Assembly (NCBI GenBank): GCA_002224055.1
Contig: AZLU01000106.1
Span: 26,461-90,460, forward strand
DNA length: 64,000 bases
Source of the DNA: Pezizomycotina sp. ARF18
Taxonomy: Eukaryota; Ascomycota
Direction: 5' to 3'
In this document: positions 13,401 through 24,600 of the stretch, piece by piece
How the letters are laid out: every line of letters begins with the position of its first letter
Position numbering within the stretch: position 1 is the stretch's first letter
Notes under the pieces: model-generated
The model's database searches: none
Told to the model about the DNA's origin: nothing
The model's input: the letters and a program-made list of their open reading frames with translations, nothing else
Program-made: the position numbers and the translations under genes

Positions 13401-13832
13401 CGCACGAGCTCGTCTTTGATCTCCTTATCGTCATGTTTACCCCCGGAGAGGGAGCAGCGGAGCTGATAGGCGTGCTTCCAGCGTGGAACTCGGCGACGAT
13501 GGCGGCCGCAGTGGCGACCTTGAGGGGGACGGCGGGCATCTGCGATCCCGCGGGCGGTTCGGGACGTAGGGAGTATTTGTTGCGGCGCGGGTGTTGATCC
13601 TGTACCAGTTGTCTTTTGCCATCTGGATCTGAGCGCTTTCGACTACGCTCATGGCGGACGCGACGTGATCGGGCACCTCGACGGTGGGAGTGACTGTGGA
13701 CGGAGAATCATTCGCGGCGGCGGTTGACGTTTCTGAGCCATTTTGCGCGCGAGGGATGTGTAATGCGAGCGCCGGTGTAGCTACCGCTATTAGCAGCGAC
13801 GGCGCGATGATTGTGAAGATCTTCATCTTCAC
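10415..13832 (-). CDS. GH55 exo-beta-1,3-glucanase, secreted, multi-intron
   Basis: Family GH55 enzymes hydrolyse beta-1,3-glucan outside the cell; they are built from two pectate-lyase-3-type beta-helix domains. The start at 13832 gives a signal peptide (MKMKIFTIIAPSLLIAVATPALA). The first helix domain is clear: FWMETISHSG, then FRNVKDFGAKGDGTTDDT (about 13.26-13.38 kb), SSFVGLGVI, WYINQNNFLRQIRNFDIDM, HWQVAQATSLQNI, GNQQFTIRSLTFNNCQTA. The second has DDTAAINQALKDA (about 11.78 kb), VPNGARIVGEAWSQIMASGA and AGAVLVEWNIK. The C-terminus has SGYFENVWAW, TADHDMDLVTQ and ENCQLRMVDL, with stop TGA at 10415-10417. Several introns are visible, e.g. 13020-13108. The order and span match full-length family members of roughly 800-950 residues. 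The frame shifts at least six times, each time at a short run of one base, with family residues continuing on both sides. I therefore think the gene is whole in the organism and the sequence is at fault. Host-wall remodelling or attack on other glucans are both possible. Confidence 0.9.
13020..13108 (-). other. Intron 1 of the GH55 gene
   Basis: On the minus strand GTAAGT at 13108 follows QLVGN, and the TAATAG acceptor at 13020 precedes the SSFVGLGVI block, restoring the family order. 89 bp. Confidence 0.75.
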
Positions 13833-15441
13833 GGATGAGTTAAAAAAAACAAAGGAAGGTCGGTAAAGAAAAGGTCTTGATCTTTACACTCTCTTCAATG
13901 CATGTAGAAGAAGAAATAGGATAGGAAGAAGACTGGCCTAATGTCAACGAGAGTGCAAAGTTGAAAAAAACCAGACTCAGGAAAAAGAAGGAAAGGAGCG
14001 ACAGAAAGACAAAAGAAGAGAGAGCTTATTCTCAACACTAGAAGAATCTCTCAATCCTCAGGAAGGAGAAACAGATAGCAGCAGGCAGGATTCAGATTCT
14101 TGACATCAATGAGCGCTTTTCATCTCTCAAGCATCTTCAACGTTACCTGCGTCGTCCTATCAGATAGACCTCGAAGACCCCAGAAGGATCGTCACCGTTA
14201 ATGGCCAGCGGCGCAGGAACACCGCGACAGGGAAACCTCCACGAACCTATCAAGCCGCTTACCCTTGAACCCCCGTCTTACAGGCACAACCTTGCTTACC
14301 CATGCTCTCAAACGTAAGATTAATTTCAAATTAAAAATATCACCAGTATCCTGGAAAGAAGCTTCTATCGGCCGGGAACTTATAAATAACGGTTTGCTAC
14401 CTTCCTGATCTTGCCATATCTGAACTCCTGTTAAGCTTTTCGGAGCTTCTTGTTTTTCGTTAGACAAGAGCAAAAAAGTCCTCGTTTTTATATCCGAGAA
14501 ACAGACTCGACTCATGTCTTCGGATATGCGGATCATTTCGAACACGAGAGGCTCGGAAAATACTGCGAGGTCAGTATGCCACTGCTCAGGGTATCATACA
14601 GTGGCACTTTGAAGCCCTGCCCCACTTAAAGCACCCCACTTCAACGCATGTAATTGTGCGGAATCCAGAATCAAGTCTATGATCGCTGATGGTGAAGCTT
14701 AAAATATTATGCCAAATTTGCTTCCGGGTCCTCTAAAAAAATTGAAGAGAACGTTGTTCATTCATAACTGTCCACCGGCAAAACGCACAGGTCTCGTAGC
14801 ATTCTACTAGTCGCTATTCGTCGAAGAGTTTGGTTACCCATTCGGCTGCAAGCATTCCGGAAAAGCTGACATGACTCTGATTACTACCTAAGTCGGAGAT
14901 ACCGAGGATCAACAATGTTTTTGGTAACGTGAAGGAAAACACTTTGGGGGGGGGGGGGGGGGGGGGCTCCATCCTATCCCTATGGCCCTGCGCTTCTCCC
15001 GTCTTACTATGCCAGGCTCTCGCTGGTAATTTTAAATTCGCTGGTAATTTTAAATTATCCAGGGCGGTGTTCGTCTCCTGCGCCGTTATTGCGATTTTAA
15101 CCAGTCTACATGGCAATATTTCTTCCAGCCTGGAAGAGGGTAGCTGTAATATAGTATCTCAGTCGTCGGTATGCGCGCGCGCTGCCTTTTCAATCGTAAT
15201 ATCGGTAGATAATTGCTGTTCGATACCGTAAAGGCCACTGATAACCCTCTCTCCGATCTGAGAGCAAACTCGCGTTCTCGACGATTATCTCCTATCGTCA
15301 GTCATCCGTCGCTCATTTTCAGTCCAACTTACACGTCGCCTCGTTTCGAAGCCTCTACATATTCTTTCTCCCGTAGAAGCTTCATCAACTCAGCATTATT
15401 AAGAACTATCCGAGTAGCCTTTCTACCAATTCTCAATCAAG
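13833..15441. other. Intergenic, divergent promoters
   Basis: Lies between the minus-strand glucanase and the plus-strand secreted protein, so it should hold both promoters. It contains purine-rich sequence just upstream of the glucanase (13850-14080), a perfect 21-base G run at 14946-14966, and a short direct repeat of CTGGTAATTTTAAATT at about 15023-15056. A 115-codon minus ORF (14198-14545) has no domain or signal peptide and is not called. Confidence 0.45.
14946..14966. repeat. Perfect G21 run
   Basis: Twenty-one consecutive G on the plus strand. Unusually long for a G run; length is probably unreliable. Confidence 0.85.
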
Positions 15442-16301
15442 ATGTCCCCATTCATCAAGGCGCTCACCGCCTCCTCGTCCTCTCCGCCTCCTTCCACCTC
15501 ACATCCGCCACAAATGCAAGGAGATACAATACGAAGACGCCCTCAACCCGGACAAGGCGAACGGGAAATGGGACATCATCGACTTCACTAAGTGCTACGT
15601 CCGCGCGCAGAACCCCAAGGACTTCAACCGCGGGGGCAATGGCAAGTACTGGGACTCCCGCGTTATCGACACCCACTGGGGCTCGACGGAGGGGAGCGTA
15701 ATTGCGACGGTTAACGACCCTTATAACGTCCGTAAAACCAACGACAGGCTGTGGTTCATGGGCGGTAGGGGCTGCTTAGTGTACTGGGGGATTTTGAAGC
15801 CGTGCGGCCTGGGGGAGGGCACCATTCAGGGAGGCATGTACGGTCCGCACGACGGGAAGGATGGCATCTACACCGTAGTCTCGCTCAGTAAGTAACTAGA
15901 AACGTTTTTTTTTTTTTTTTTTTTCCTTTCTTAAAGTCCTCGTCAGCAGCCATTGGAAAAACCGTTGGCGCTGAGCTTTCGATGAATTTTGGTCGCTAAA
16001 CTGTCCCCTTCCGACCTAGTTCTGCCGAGCGGTGTAGCGAAACTCAAGCGGATTGATCCAACCCTTACCACGACGAGCAAGAAACCGATTATGAAGCCAA
16101 GGGCGCAAGAGATCTCGGAATATTTGGCATAAACGGCGATATCGACGGCAATAAGGATCTCGCTTGGGTAGCATGTTCCACGTCGTGGAAGGGCTCGGGG
16201 CAAAATACATGAAGAGCCAGAAGCAGTACCAATTTTTCACTGCGGAGCGCACGGACGAAAACGATTGCGTCGTCATCGACCTCAGGAATGTGGAACATTA
16301 A
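15442..16301 (+). CDS. Unrecognised secreted Cys-containing protein (frame interrupted)
   Basis: The ATG at 15442 begins MSPFIKALTAS, followed in a neighbouring frame by LLVLSASFHLTSA, which together resemble a signal peptide. The mature part reads KCKEIQYEDALNP, then KWDIIDFTKCYVRAQNP, THWGSTEGSVIATVNDPYN, RLWFMGGRGCLVYWGILKPC and ends in a GTAAGT donor near 15891. After a T-rich probable intron (with T20 at 15905-15924) coding resumes with YHDEQETDYEAKGARDLG, GINGDIDGNKDLAWVACSTS and QYQFFTAERTDENDCVVIDL, ending at 16299-16301. At least six Cys are spaced through the chain, suggesting disulfides in an extracellular protein. The frame is interrupted about four times. I do not recognise the family. 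It sits among other secreted-protein genes; a role in host or microbe interaction is only inference. Confidence 0.55.
15905..15924. repeat. T20 run inside a probable intron
   Basis: Twenty consecutive T shortly after a GTAAGT donor; it looks like a polypyrimidine tract in the intron of the flanking gene. Confidence 0.8.
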
Positions 16302-16947
16302 ACAAGCAGAAAAGACTTCTGGGGGATGAGGACCCTAGAAAGTCCCTTTCGTAATGTAAACTAAAGTAGCAATTGCACAGTTTCTGTATCTCAGCATCAA
16401 TTTATTCCAATATATACGGAACCATTTAACCAATGAGACCAATGCATCGACAAAACTTGCCCTTTAAGTTCTTGATACTACCTGTAACTCGTGAAAAACA
16501 TAAACACTCAGATCAAGAGCCTCGACTTAGCGATGGATGTTATGGTAGCAATGCTTATACTGCGAGCGAATCCTTGAGATTGAAACATCATCCAATTAAT
16601 ATAGAGCGCCAAAGACACACTTGTATTATGCTCCCGGTACACCGTCTTTGTCGGAGAACCCACTATTTTGTTAAGTAATACATTGCCCAAACCATTCACC
16701 GGCACGAAATAAGAGCAAGCAATAACGTGTATTAAAAACTTTAAGCTATAGTGAACATCATGATATGATACATAGTTAAATGAGAATATCCTCAATATAA
16801 CCCACCTCTTTCTCTCTCGCTGTCCTTTCAAAGACAACGGCTCCTCTCTGCAAAAGCTGATATTTTCGAAGCCTACTATATATATAGCGCTTCTCCACTG
16901 GTGCCTATATATTTCAGCGAATAAAAATTTTTCCATCGTCTCAAAGC
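16302..16947. other. Intergenic between convergent genes
   Basis: AT-rich. It contains only short ORFs on both strands and presumably the two 3' untranslated regions. No element recognised. Confidence 0.45.
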
Positions 16948-18231
16948 TTAGCATTTCCTGTTCCCGAGCGAAATATAGTAGCTCGTCCCTCCGATGTTCA
17001 TGGTCCCTATACCGGGGCAGGCGTTGTACACCTTCATAGCCAGCGCCGCCACGTCCTTACATTTCAGAGAAACGGCACCCTGAAAAAAAAAACAGTGTTA
17101 GCTGGGTAAACATTATCAGACGTTTTGAATGGATTTCGTTGGGTAAATCAGTTGCATTGTGTCTACTTACCCTAGGTTTACAATGTCAACAGCTTCGTTG
17201 TAGGAGCAACTGAATTCCCCAGTGCCCTTTTCTTTAATGTCACAATCAGCGTTGCCTTTCCCGAGATTCTCGAGATATTTGATGTTGGTGAGCTCGTGAC
17301 CACGGTTCCAGCCGTCCTCATCGGGGCCGCTGAGGGAGTCGCAAATAACCTGTTTGAAATTCGTTTAGATATATGGTTCAACTTTCGAGTCCCCAATGCG
17401 TGTGACAAAAAAGCTCTTGGGAACGGACTTACCTGCGTAGTTTTATACAGCGGCGTTGTGGATGTAGGTGGTGGAGTAGGAGGCGTCGTAGTAGGCGGCT
17501 GGCTCGTAACCCCAAAAGTAGGCGGTCGCGAATAAACGGAGCTGAGACCGCTCGAGCCCAAGCTCGTAACCTCGCTATTAAACCACTCATGAACCCGCTA
17601 TTCCACTCCACGCTATCCAGCGAACAAACATCGGTATCCTCGGGAGGCTGCGAAGTGGTTATCGTGGACCAGTGCGTCGGACTCTCATCAGGTTCCTGCG
17701 GCGGATCGGCTTCTCCTCTTCGATCCTTCCTCGGGATCTCAATAATAATAGGTTCCGGGTGTAACAACCCGTACGCCGCGACCGCGACCACAATCTCGGC
17801 CACGAGTATCGCGCGAACACTTTCCCGCTGGAGTCCGTCGTCGCGGGCATGGTGTGGTACGACGTGGCGGTCGTGAGCGATACCGCCGTGACTTCCTCAG
17901 TCACGTCAATGCTCGTCGTCGCGGGAAGATGAACGGGCGGACCGTGATGACGAAGTCCGGGTCCTCTCCGTGGTGCTGGAGCCTCTGCGTCGTCTCCTTC
18001 GGCCGTGTGACGGTGAACGTGTGGCAGTTCTTGCCCCGTTGCAGACGGTCATCGTTTGCGACAGCGGGTAGCCGCGCCTGTGAAGTTCCGGATGAGCTCG
18101 CGGAGGAGGTGTTATCATCGCGTGCACCGCCGCGGGTACGTTCTCAGGACGGCTGGCCCGAGAGCATGTTTGTGGTACGCGAACGCGCCGCAGACAGCCT
18201 GCGCGAGGAGAAAGACGAGTTCTGTTTTCAT
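16948..18231 (-). CDS. Unrecognised secreted Cys-rich protein with Thr/Pro linker (frame interrupted)
   Basis: The start at 18231 gives a good signal peptide, MKTELVFLLAQAVCGAFA. A hydrophilic region follows (NCHTFTVTRPKETTQRLQHH, DFVITVRPFI), then a Thr/Pro-rich stretch near 17.45-17.54 kb (TTTPPTPPPTSTTP), typical of an extracellular linker. The C-terminal domain reads VICDSLSGPDEDGWNRG, LENLGKGNADCDI, GEFSCSYNEAVDIV. A GTAAGT..CAG intron (about 17.09-17.17 kb) is followed by GAVSLKCKDVAALAMKVYNA, TMNIGGTSYY and a terminal NRKC with stop TAA at 16948-16950. At least six Cys lie in the last domain. The frame is interrupted several times in the N-terminal half; the last two exons read cleanly. 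I do not recognise the domain. It is convergent with the gene at 15442-16301 and 1.7 kb from the LysM gene. Confidence 0.55.
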
Positions 18232-19969
18232 CGTGATCTACTAAAGTTCGCGACTTGGTGAATATAGAATGCAAGTCTGAAAAAGAACCATATAGCGATG
18301 ATTCTGGGAGATGAATTGCGAAGAGAAAACAATCGAGTTTCTTCGAAGTTCTAAGTATCAACCAACCTCTTATTCCAAACGCCGGGGGTTTCTTCCAACT
18401 TCAAGCTCTAATTCCATTAATCCTGAAAACCAGCCGTCATGGACATCGTAATCACTGGAAAATAAAAAATAAATAAGATATTAAAATAAAATATTATAAT
18501 AAATTATTCAAAATTAATTATATTAAACAATTTAAATTATTATAAGATAAGGTCATTAATACGAGAGGTTCTAATCTTAAAATGTTCCTAGACCCTACAG
18601 TGAATGGCTTCGACACTGCCCTGTAAGATCACGAGCTACCTTCTCAAAGGATCAAATCAAGTCAATAATCGCTCTTCAGGAACGTAGTATTGGACCCGCA
18701 AACGAGCCCCGATAGCTCCGGGCCTCTAGATCGACAGAAAGCTTCCGGCGCTAAAAGGATCTGGAACTTATGTACGAATGGCTATAGACCCCGTGCTTGT
18801 GGAGCCTGACTGATAAGATTTACGGTCAGCCCAGTAAACATCTAGTTATATCGCATGTTCCTTGGATGATCGCCATATCTCATTCCAAAATTCCAATTTC
18901 TATCCTGGGAAGAGTGGAGCATGAGCATGAGTTTTAAACCGGAGCCTAACGTGCAGAAAATCCGGTGTGGGCCGAAGCCGCTTGACGCAACCTGGAGCTC
19001 AACGGTTGGGTTGTTTTAACAAATGAGATAGTAATGGTCTCGATACCACGATTCAGGGTTCATTCGCCATGGATTGGATGGCATGGATGCCAATGGTCGG
19101 CTGAGATTCCATTTCGGGGATGTTTTCATTGCCGGTGGATTTCGATACCTTCGCTTTCTGCGATTGTATGTCTGGGTTTTAGAATTTCTATCCGTTCGTT
19201 TTCCGCAAACAGCAACAGCAACTTCTGTCGCTAGCTATGATGCTTGCCGGTTCTGCTCCAATACCGTTATTTTCATTTGCACACCATCTTCTTCTTCTTA
19301 CGTGGAGTCAATGATAGCCCGTGTTTCCCTTAAACTAGTTCAAGAAAACGCGTCTTCCCTGGGTATTATCATGATATCGGCCGAGTCGTGAACAGAGACA
19401 GACATGGACAGGCTAGCAGGCGTTGTTCGAGTCAATTTCCTTTTTTTTTTCTCTCCTTGACCTTGCTCAACGACAAGCAGCCCGTGCGGAAAACGTGAGC
19501 TTATAAACAACGATAGGCAATATCAATGCCTATATTAGCTTCTGTGTGATATATCACGCGATGCTGGTAAAGGGAACTTGTAGGATCCCTCAGAGGAATC
19601 CGTCTAAAGAATTTGAATGAACCCTTGCAAGTGGATTCACCGACGGCCAGTGATTCCATTGCGTGTAATTAGAGAACTGCGCCGTCCACTCCGATCGGAT
19701 CCGACGCGACACAGTGACTCTTAGCTGTTACACGTGGTAGTGACCCTCCTTCCGCAAGGGGCTTCAGACTTAATCAGAAGTGTTTTCGTCCAATATTTTG
19801 ACATCTTATAAGAAGGCCTTTGCTTGGGATCGCAACCAGATTGTTCCTTATTCCTTGCAAGCTTATCAACTTCTCATTCTTTGCTTCTGATCGTCAAACG
19901 GATCATCATCCTTCTCTTGAAACCGTCAGCATCAAGGAATAGACATCGCAAAGGGAAATTCGAACAGAT
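18232..19969. other. Intergenic, divergent promoters
   Basis: Between two divergently transcribed secreted-protein genes. It has an AT-only patch at about 18455-18545. A 105-codon ORF at 19074-19391 has no domain and is not called. I see no defined regulatory site. Confidence 0.45.
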
Positions 19970-20874
19970 ATGAAGATCTCGACATTGACTGCTCTCTTCG
20001 GCTGCGTGGTTGGCATCGGGCACGCTGCAAGTATGGGACTGATCTCCTGCTCTTCTTGATACACTCACTTCAACGAACTCCAAAACTAACTTTAAGTTAC
20101 TTCCTCACTCAAAGCATTGGCGAAGAGGGATGACCCTCATGAGCCCAACACGGCGTCTGACTGCTTCCAATGGATCCAGGCCATCGCCGGGGATGACTGC
20201 AACAGTCTTGCCGAAGCCGATAACGTCAAAATCGACTCTTTCCTCCTCTGGGTAAGTTCGACATCGTGTAATTCCAAGCCAAAAAAACACTCAAGAAATA
20301 AAAGCTCTCTCCTATGATGGCGCAATACCACAGAATTTTTCAAACGCTTGCTAACTCCGCCTCGACTCCAGAACCCAACCCTTGCTAAGGACTGCAAAGC
20401 CGTAAAGCCGGCTACTACTACTGTACCGGCTCCATGAGACCCATCCGGCGGCGGCGGTCCCCACCACCACCACTCCGTAACACCCCGACTCCGACTCCAA
20501 CTCTGGACGTCGGGCAATTCCCTCCCGAGAACGGCGTTTTACAATGCGTCTCCCGGAAAGCCATCCCCAAGCCCGCGCTCATCGCCGCCGGCCACCCTTT
20601 ACTCGCGTCGATCAACACCGCCTGCACGAAGATCGTCGGAAAGGATGCGATGTGGTTGGAGAAGGGATACCCGTACCCGCCACCGTGAAGGTTGGAGACC
20701 ACGATACCGGTTTCGCGCTGCAGATTAAGTTGGGTGGTTTTCAGCGTGACGAACGCATTCTGCGTTCAGCGGCTTAAGGCTGTGCTGGACGGGTGTACTA
20801 CGGGTAACCAGCAGACCTACGGTGGGTGCGCGTATACATCTGATAAGAATCTGCTGGCGTGTGTATTGCCCTAG
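19970..20874 (+). CDS. LysM-domain secreted protein
   Basis: LysM domains bind N-acetylglucosamine polymers such as chitin. The ATG at 19970 starts a signal peptide, MKISTLTALFGCVVGIGHAA. Intron 1 is 20031-20114 and intron 2 is 20252-20371 (GTAAGT..CTAACT..CAG). The joined exons read a single LysM: SDCFQWIQAIAGDDCNSLAE, then NVKIDSFLLW and NPTLAKDCKAVKPATTT, with the W, GD.C, LA, N..WNP and C positions typical of fungal LysM. A Pro/Thr-rich linker follows. The C-terminal part, in interrupted frames, contains ENGVLQCVSRKAIPKP, ASINTACTKIVGKDAMW, LQIKLGGFQRDE and a Cys-rich end (DGCTTGNQQTYGGCAYTS) stopping at 20872-20874. The C-terminal region is not a second LysM and I do not recognise it. 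Two or three frame breaks, all after the LysM. It could act as a chitin-binding protein shielding hyphae or fragments; that is known for other fungal LysM proteins, not shown here. Confidence 0.8.
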
Positions 20875-21606
20875 AGTTGAAGCTGTAGCAACACAAATGT
20901 GGCTTTGCCTTCGTCATAGACGTAACTCTAGGCTTGGCTCCACGATGTAGTTTCGAATGGTGATTTATGTCTTGCTAGTTTGACCAGATAGACCAAAATA
21001 AAAGTAATATAATTCTTAGCTTGACATCCAATATGGCCTAAGGGTACAGCTCGTCAAAAAGTAGTGTAATACTCTTACTAGCTTCGGCATCCCAGGGATG
21101 CGCAATCAACCATGACTTTTCAAACCTCAAAGGGCGCTCTAACCTCCAGAATTACTAAAGGAAAATGATTCCATTTGACATTCAATGACTTTGAGAATAC
21201 GGAGTTGGTCAATCTATATCCTTGTCATACTCCTAAACTTAAGGCATTAAAAACTGCCAGTGGATACTTCGCTTTGGAAGAAGCTGGACTCAAAACTTTG
21301 ATGGTGATATTCTATTTCTATTATTAAATTCTACATGGTTCCCTGCATACTATGCAAGAGATATCTGGATATAACGCTGCTGTAACAATCTGAGCTATAC
21401 ATACTAAAGTGAGACAAACTTTTATGAGAACTGGAAGACAAGAACATATCGCTCGAACAAAAGGAAAAGTACGATGCAAAAGCTACGACGAAAACAAATA
21501 CAAGACCGCAGAAAACATAACTTGGGAAAACAATTTGCTTTTCATATCTTAACAATACCGAAACAAGCCATGATATAACCCATTATTACCAGTGCTATCG
21601 ATGCAT
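20875..21606. other. Intergenic between convergent genes
   Basis: Between the LysM gene and the 3' end of the NRPS-PKS gene. AT-rich, only short ORFs, no recognised element. Confidence 0.5.
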
Positions 21607-24600
21607 TTAAACGACCAAACCCGCGACTGTCTTCGCGTTGGCACCCTTCCACGACCCCTCGTGCGTTCCTTCAACCTTCTCGACATGATATTGGGCAGAA
21701 GCTCCTTCCACTCGTCAACTCGCGCCTCTGTGTCTTCCCGCGTTATCGGCAAGGACATACGTAAGACCGTTACCCCTACTCTTGAGCTCCTCGCTCTCAG
21801 AGGGCCTGTAGTTCTTCAGCGCCTCAACATCATTACCGAACACCACAGACAGGCGCTCGTACACTTCCTTCACGCAGAGATCCTGCGAAGCGTTGACTCG
21901 TCATAGTCCGTACCTGGCGTTTGCGCGGAGTGCGAAGCGAAGCCGTTGGTAGACACATACGACGCCGGAGAGTGCGTCCGCGTTTCGCCAAGGGACTTCG
22001 CGGGGATAGTAGCGCGCGAGAACGGAGCCGGGGAGTCGATCATAGTTAATGAAGCGACTTTAGAAGGAAGAAGGGACGCGATTTCGTATGCGATGAAACC
22101 ACCATCGAGGCACCGATCAGGTGGAGCTGGTTGGAGGTGTGTGATGTTAGTTCGGAGATGTAGGAGGATGCGATGTCTTGGATGGAGGAGTTCGGGAGAG
22201 AAGACTCGAGGCGGTCGAAGATTACGATCGCGGTTGTGGTGGGGAGACTGTCGATGAGGTCTGCGAAGGTGGAGCAGGAGCCGCCGGCGGGAGGGATCAG
22301 GACGGTCGTGCTTTTGGCATTAGCGGACTCACGAACGACGGTAAGGAGGCTCGCAGGGCCGTTCTGCGGGGAGGATGGTTGGGTATGGCAATGCTCCGCG
22401 ATGAGGGCCGGTGTGCAGTTTGAGGAGACGAAGGCGGAGACGGAGACAGTGGTCCCGCCGAGGCGCTTGCGGACCATCGAGCAGAGCTGGAGGAAGCCGT
22501 TGCTATCGAGACCAGCGTCGCGGAGGTTCGTAGTAGCGGAAACGGAGTTGCCGAGGATCTTCTCGGAGAGCTTGACGATCTCCTGGACGATCGAGACATC
22601 GGAGTTGATGCTGGAGACCTCGTCAATGGAAGAAGTGTCGATGTCCGAGGTCGTGATCTTGGGGATGTCGACGGCGACCGGCGCGTCGTCTCGTTGAGGC
22701 GCGGTGCGCGGAGGAGTTCGCGGTGGAAGACGCGCTTGGGGTGAGCTTCGTCTTCAGAGGTCCTCTTGATCATGCGCGAGTCGGGAGAAGTCAAGACACA
22801 GTGGGAGTTAACACCGCCCATCCGGACGCGTTGACCGCCAAAACGGCATCGCTGGGGAGAGCAATCGGTTCGCTAGCGAACTTGACCTTAGAAGGCACCT
22901 CGATGAGAGGGTTGATGGTTTCGGGGGTGACGGGATGGTACAGAGGCGGAGCAATACCGCGCTGAACACTCTTGCAGACCTTGACGATGGAGACGAGGCC
23001 AGAGCAATGCTGGGTGTTACCCGTGTTACCCTTGTTAGATCCGATCGTGAACGAGAAGTCCGGCGACGAGGAAAGCGTAGATTCCTTCAAGCCCAAGCAG
23101 ACGCCCTGGAGTTCAAGAGCATCGCCGATCGGCGTGCCACTGCCGTGAACTTCGACGTAGGCCAGTTTCTCAGAGTCGAGACCAGAGTCTTTCCAGGCCT
23201 TCTTGATGACCTCGGATTGACCGCTAGGGCTGGGCACCTGGTAGCCGGCCTTGTCGAGGCCGCCGTCGGAGCCGATGCAACACCTCGGACTACGGCGTAG
23301 ACAGCGTCTCCATCACGGATGGCATCCTCCTCGCGTTTTGAGACCAAAGCGACCACACCATCTGCGGGCACGGTGCCATCGGCGCTCTCGCAGAACGGCC
23401 TGCATTCTCCGGTCGGGGAGAAGATCTGGCCCTTCTGGGTGTAGTAGCCACCTTCATACAGCTGGACGCTCACACCACGACGACCGCGGCATCACAGCGA
23501 CCGAGGCGGAGTGAGTCGACGGCTTGAGACAACGCGACAGTACCGCTGGCACAGTTAGTGTTGATAGTGACGTTGCTGCGTGGAGGTTCAGGTGGTACGC
23601 CGTCCTAGCCGAGATGCTCGCGCAATGAAGCCGCGGTTGGACCTCTGGAACGCGTCGCCGTAGCATGGCTTCGTGAACAGATGGTAGGAGCCCGCGGGGC
23701 AACCGACAAAGAGGCGACGTTGTTTTTTCCGCTGGTCTTTCCGCGGGTATCGAGGTGAGCGTCGTCGAGAGCCTGCAGGGCGATCTCGAGGAAAGGCGCT
23801 GCTGCGGGTCCATGTCCATCGCTTCTCGCGGGAGAGGTTGAACATGCCAGCATCGAACAGCTCCGGGTCGGAGAGCGCTCCAGCGGCGGGGACCCAGATG
23901 GCGCTATCGTCGCATGGAGGACGGGATGGGGCGGAGGTTGCGGGGGAAATACCGAGCCGCGGGAGTAGAGGAGGTCGTAGAAGGCTTCGGCAGATTCGGC
24001 GCCGGGAATTTGCCGGCAAGACCGACGATGGCAATGCCTTGGTTGTGAGTGCGCGTGTGGTGGTGGTGCTCGAAGGCGTCAAGTGCAGTCATACCAGCGA
24101 ATGCGACGGAGGATTGCGGAACGGCGGCGGGAATGCTGCTCTGGACTGCAAGGGCGTTGCCGCCGATGAGTTTGGCTTGCTCTTGGATGGTGGACTTGTG
24201 GAAGAGGTCAAGGAGGGACAGGTCGCGCTTGGCCAGCGCTTCTTTGATCTCGGATTGGAGCTTGGGTACCGCGAGACTGTGACCGCCTACGTCGAAGAAG
24301 TTAGAGTTTCTAGAAGAGACCTTTGTGCCCAAAATTTGACTCCAAATCTCCGCCAATTCGTTTTCAACGGCTACGCTGGCCTCGATGGTCACGGTCTGTT
24401 GAACAGGAGTCTGAGTAACAGGCTGGGTAACGAAGCTCGGTCCGGCTTGAGTCTGTGTTACGGCCGTAGATGGTGCAATGAGCTTCGCCTGAGATCGGAT
24501 GGTAGAAGCTTGGAACAGGTCCAGCGTCTTCAGGTTGGATCCAGGGAAGACTTTGCGGATGCGCGTGAGAAGCTGAGGTACTTGAAGACTGTTGCCTCCG

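Noticed and set aside
14198-14545. 115-codon minus-strand ORF upstream of the secreted-protein gene
   Set aside because: No recognisable motif, and it sits in the divergent promoter region.
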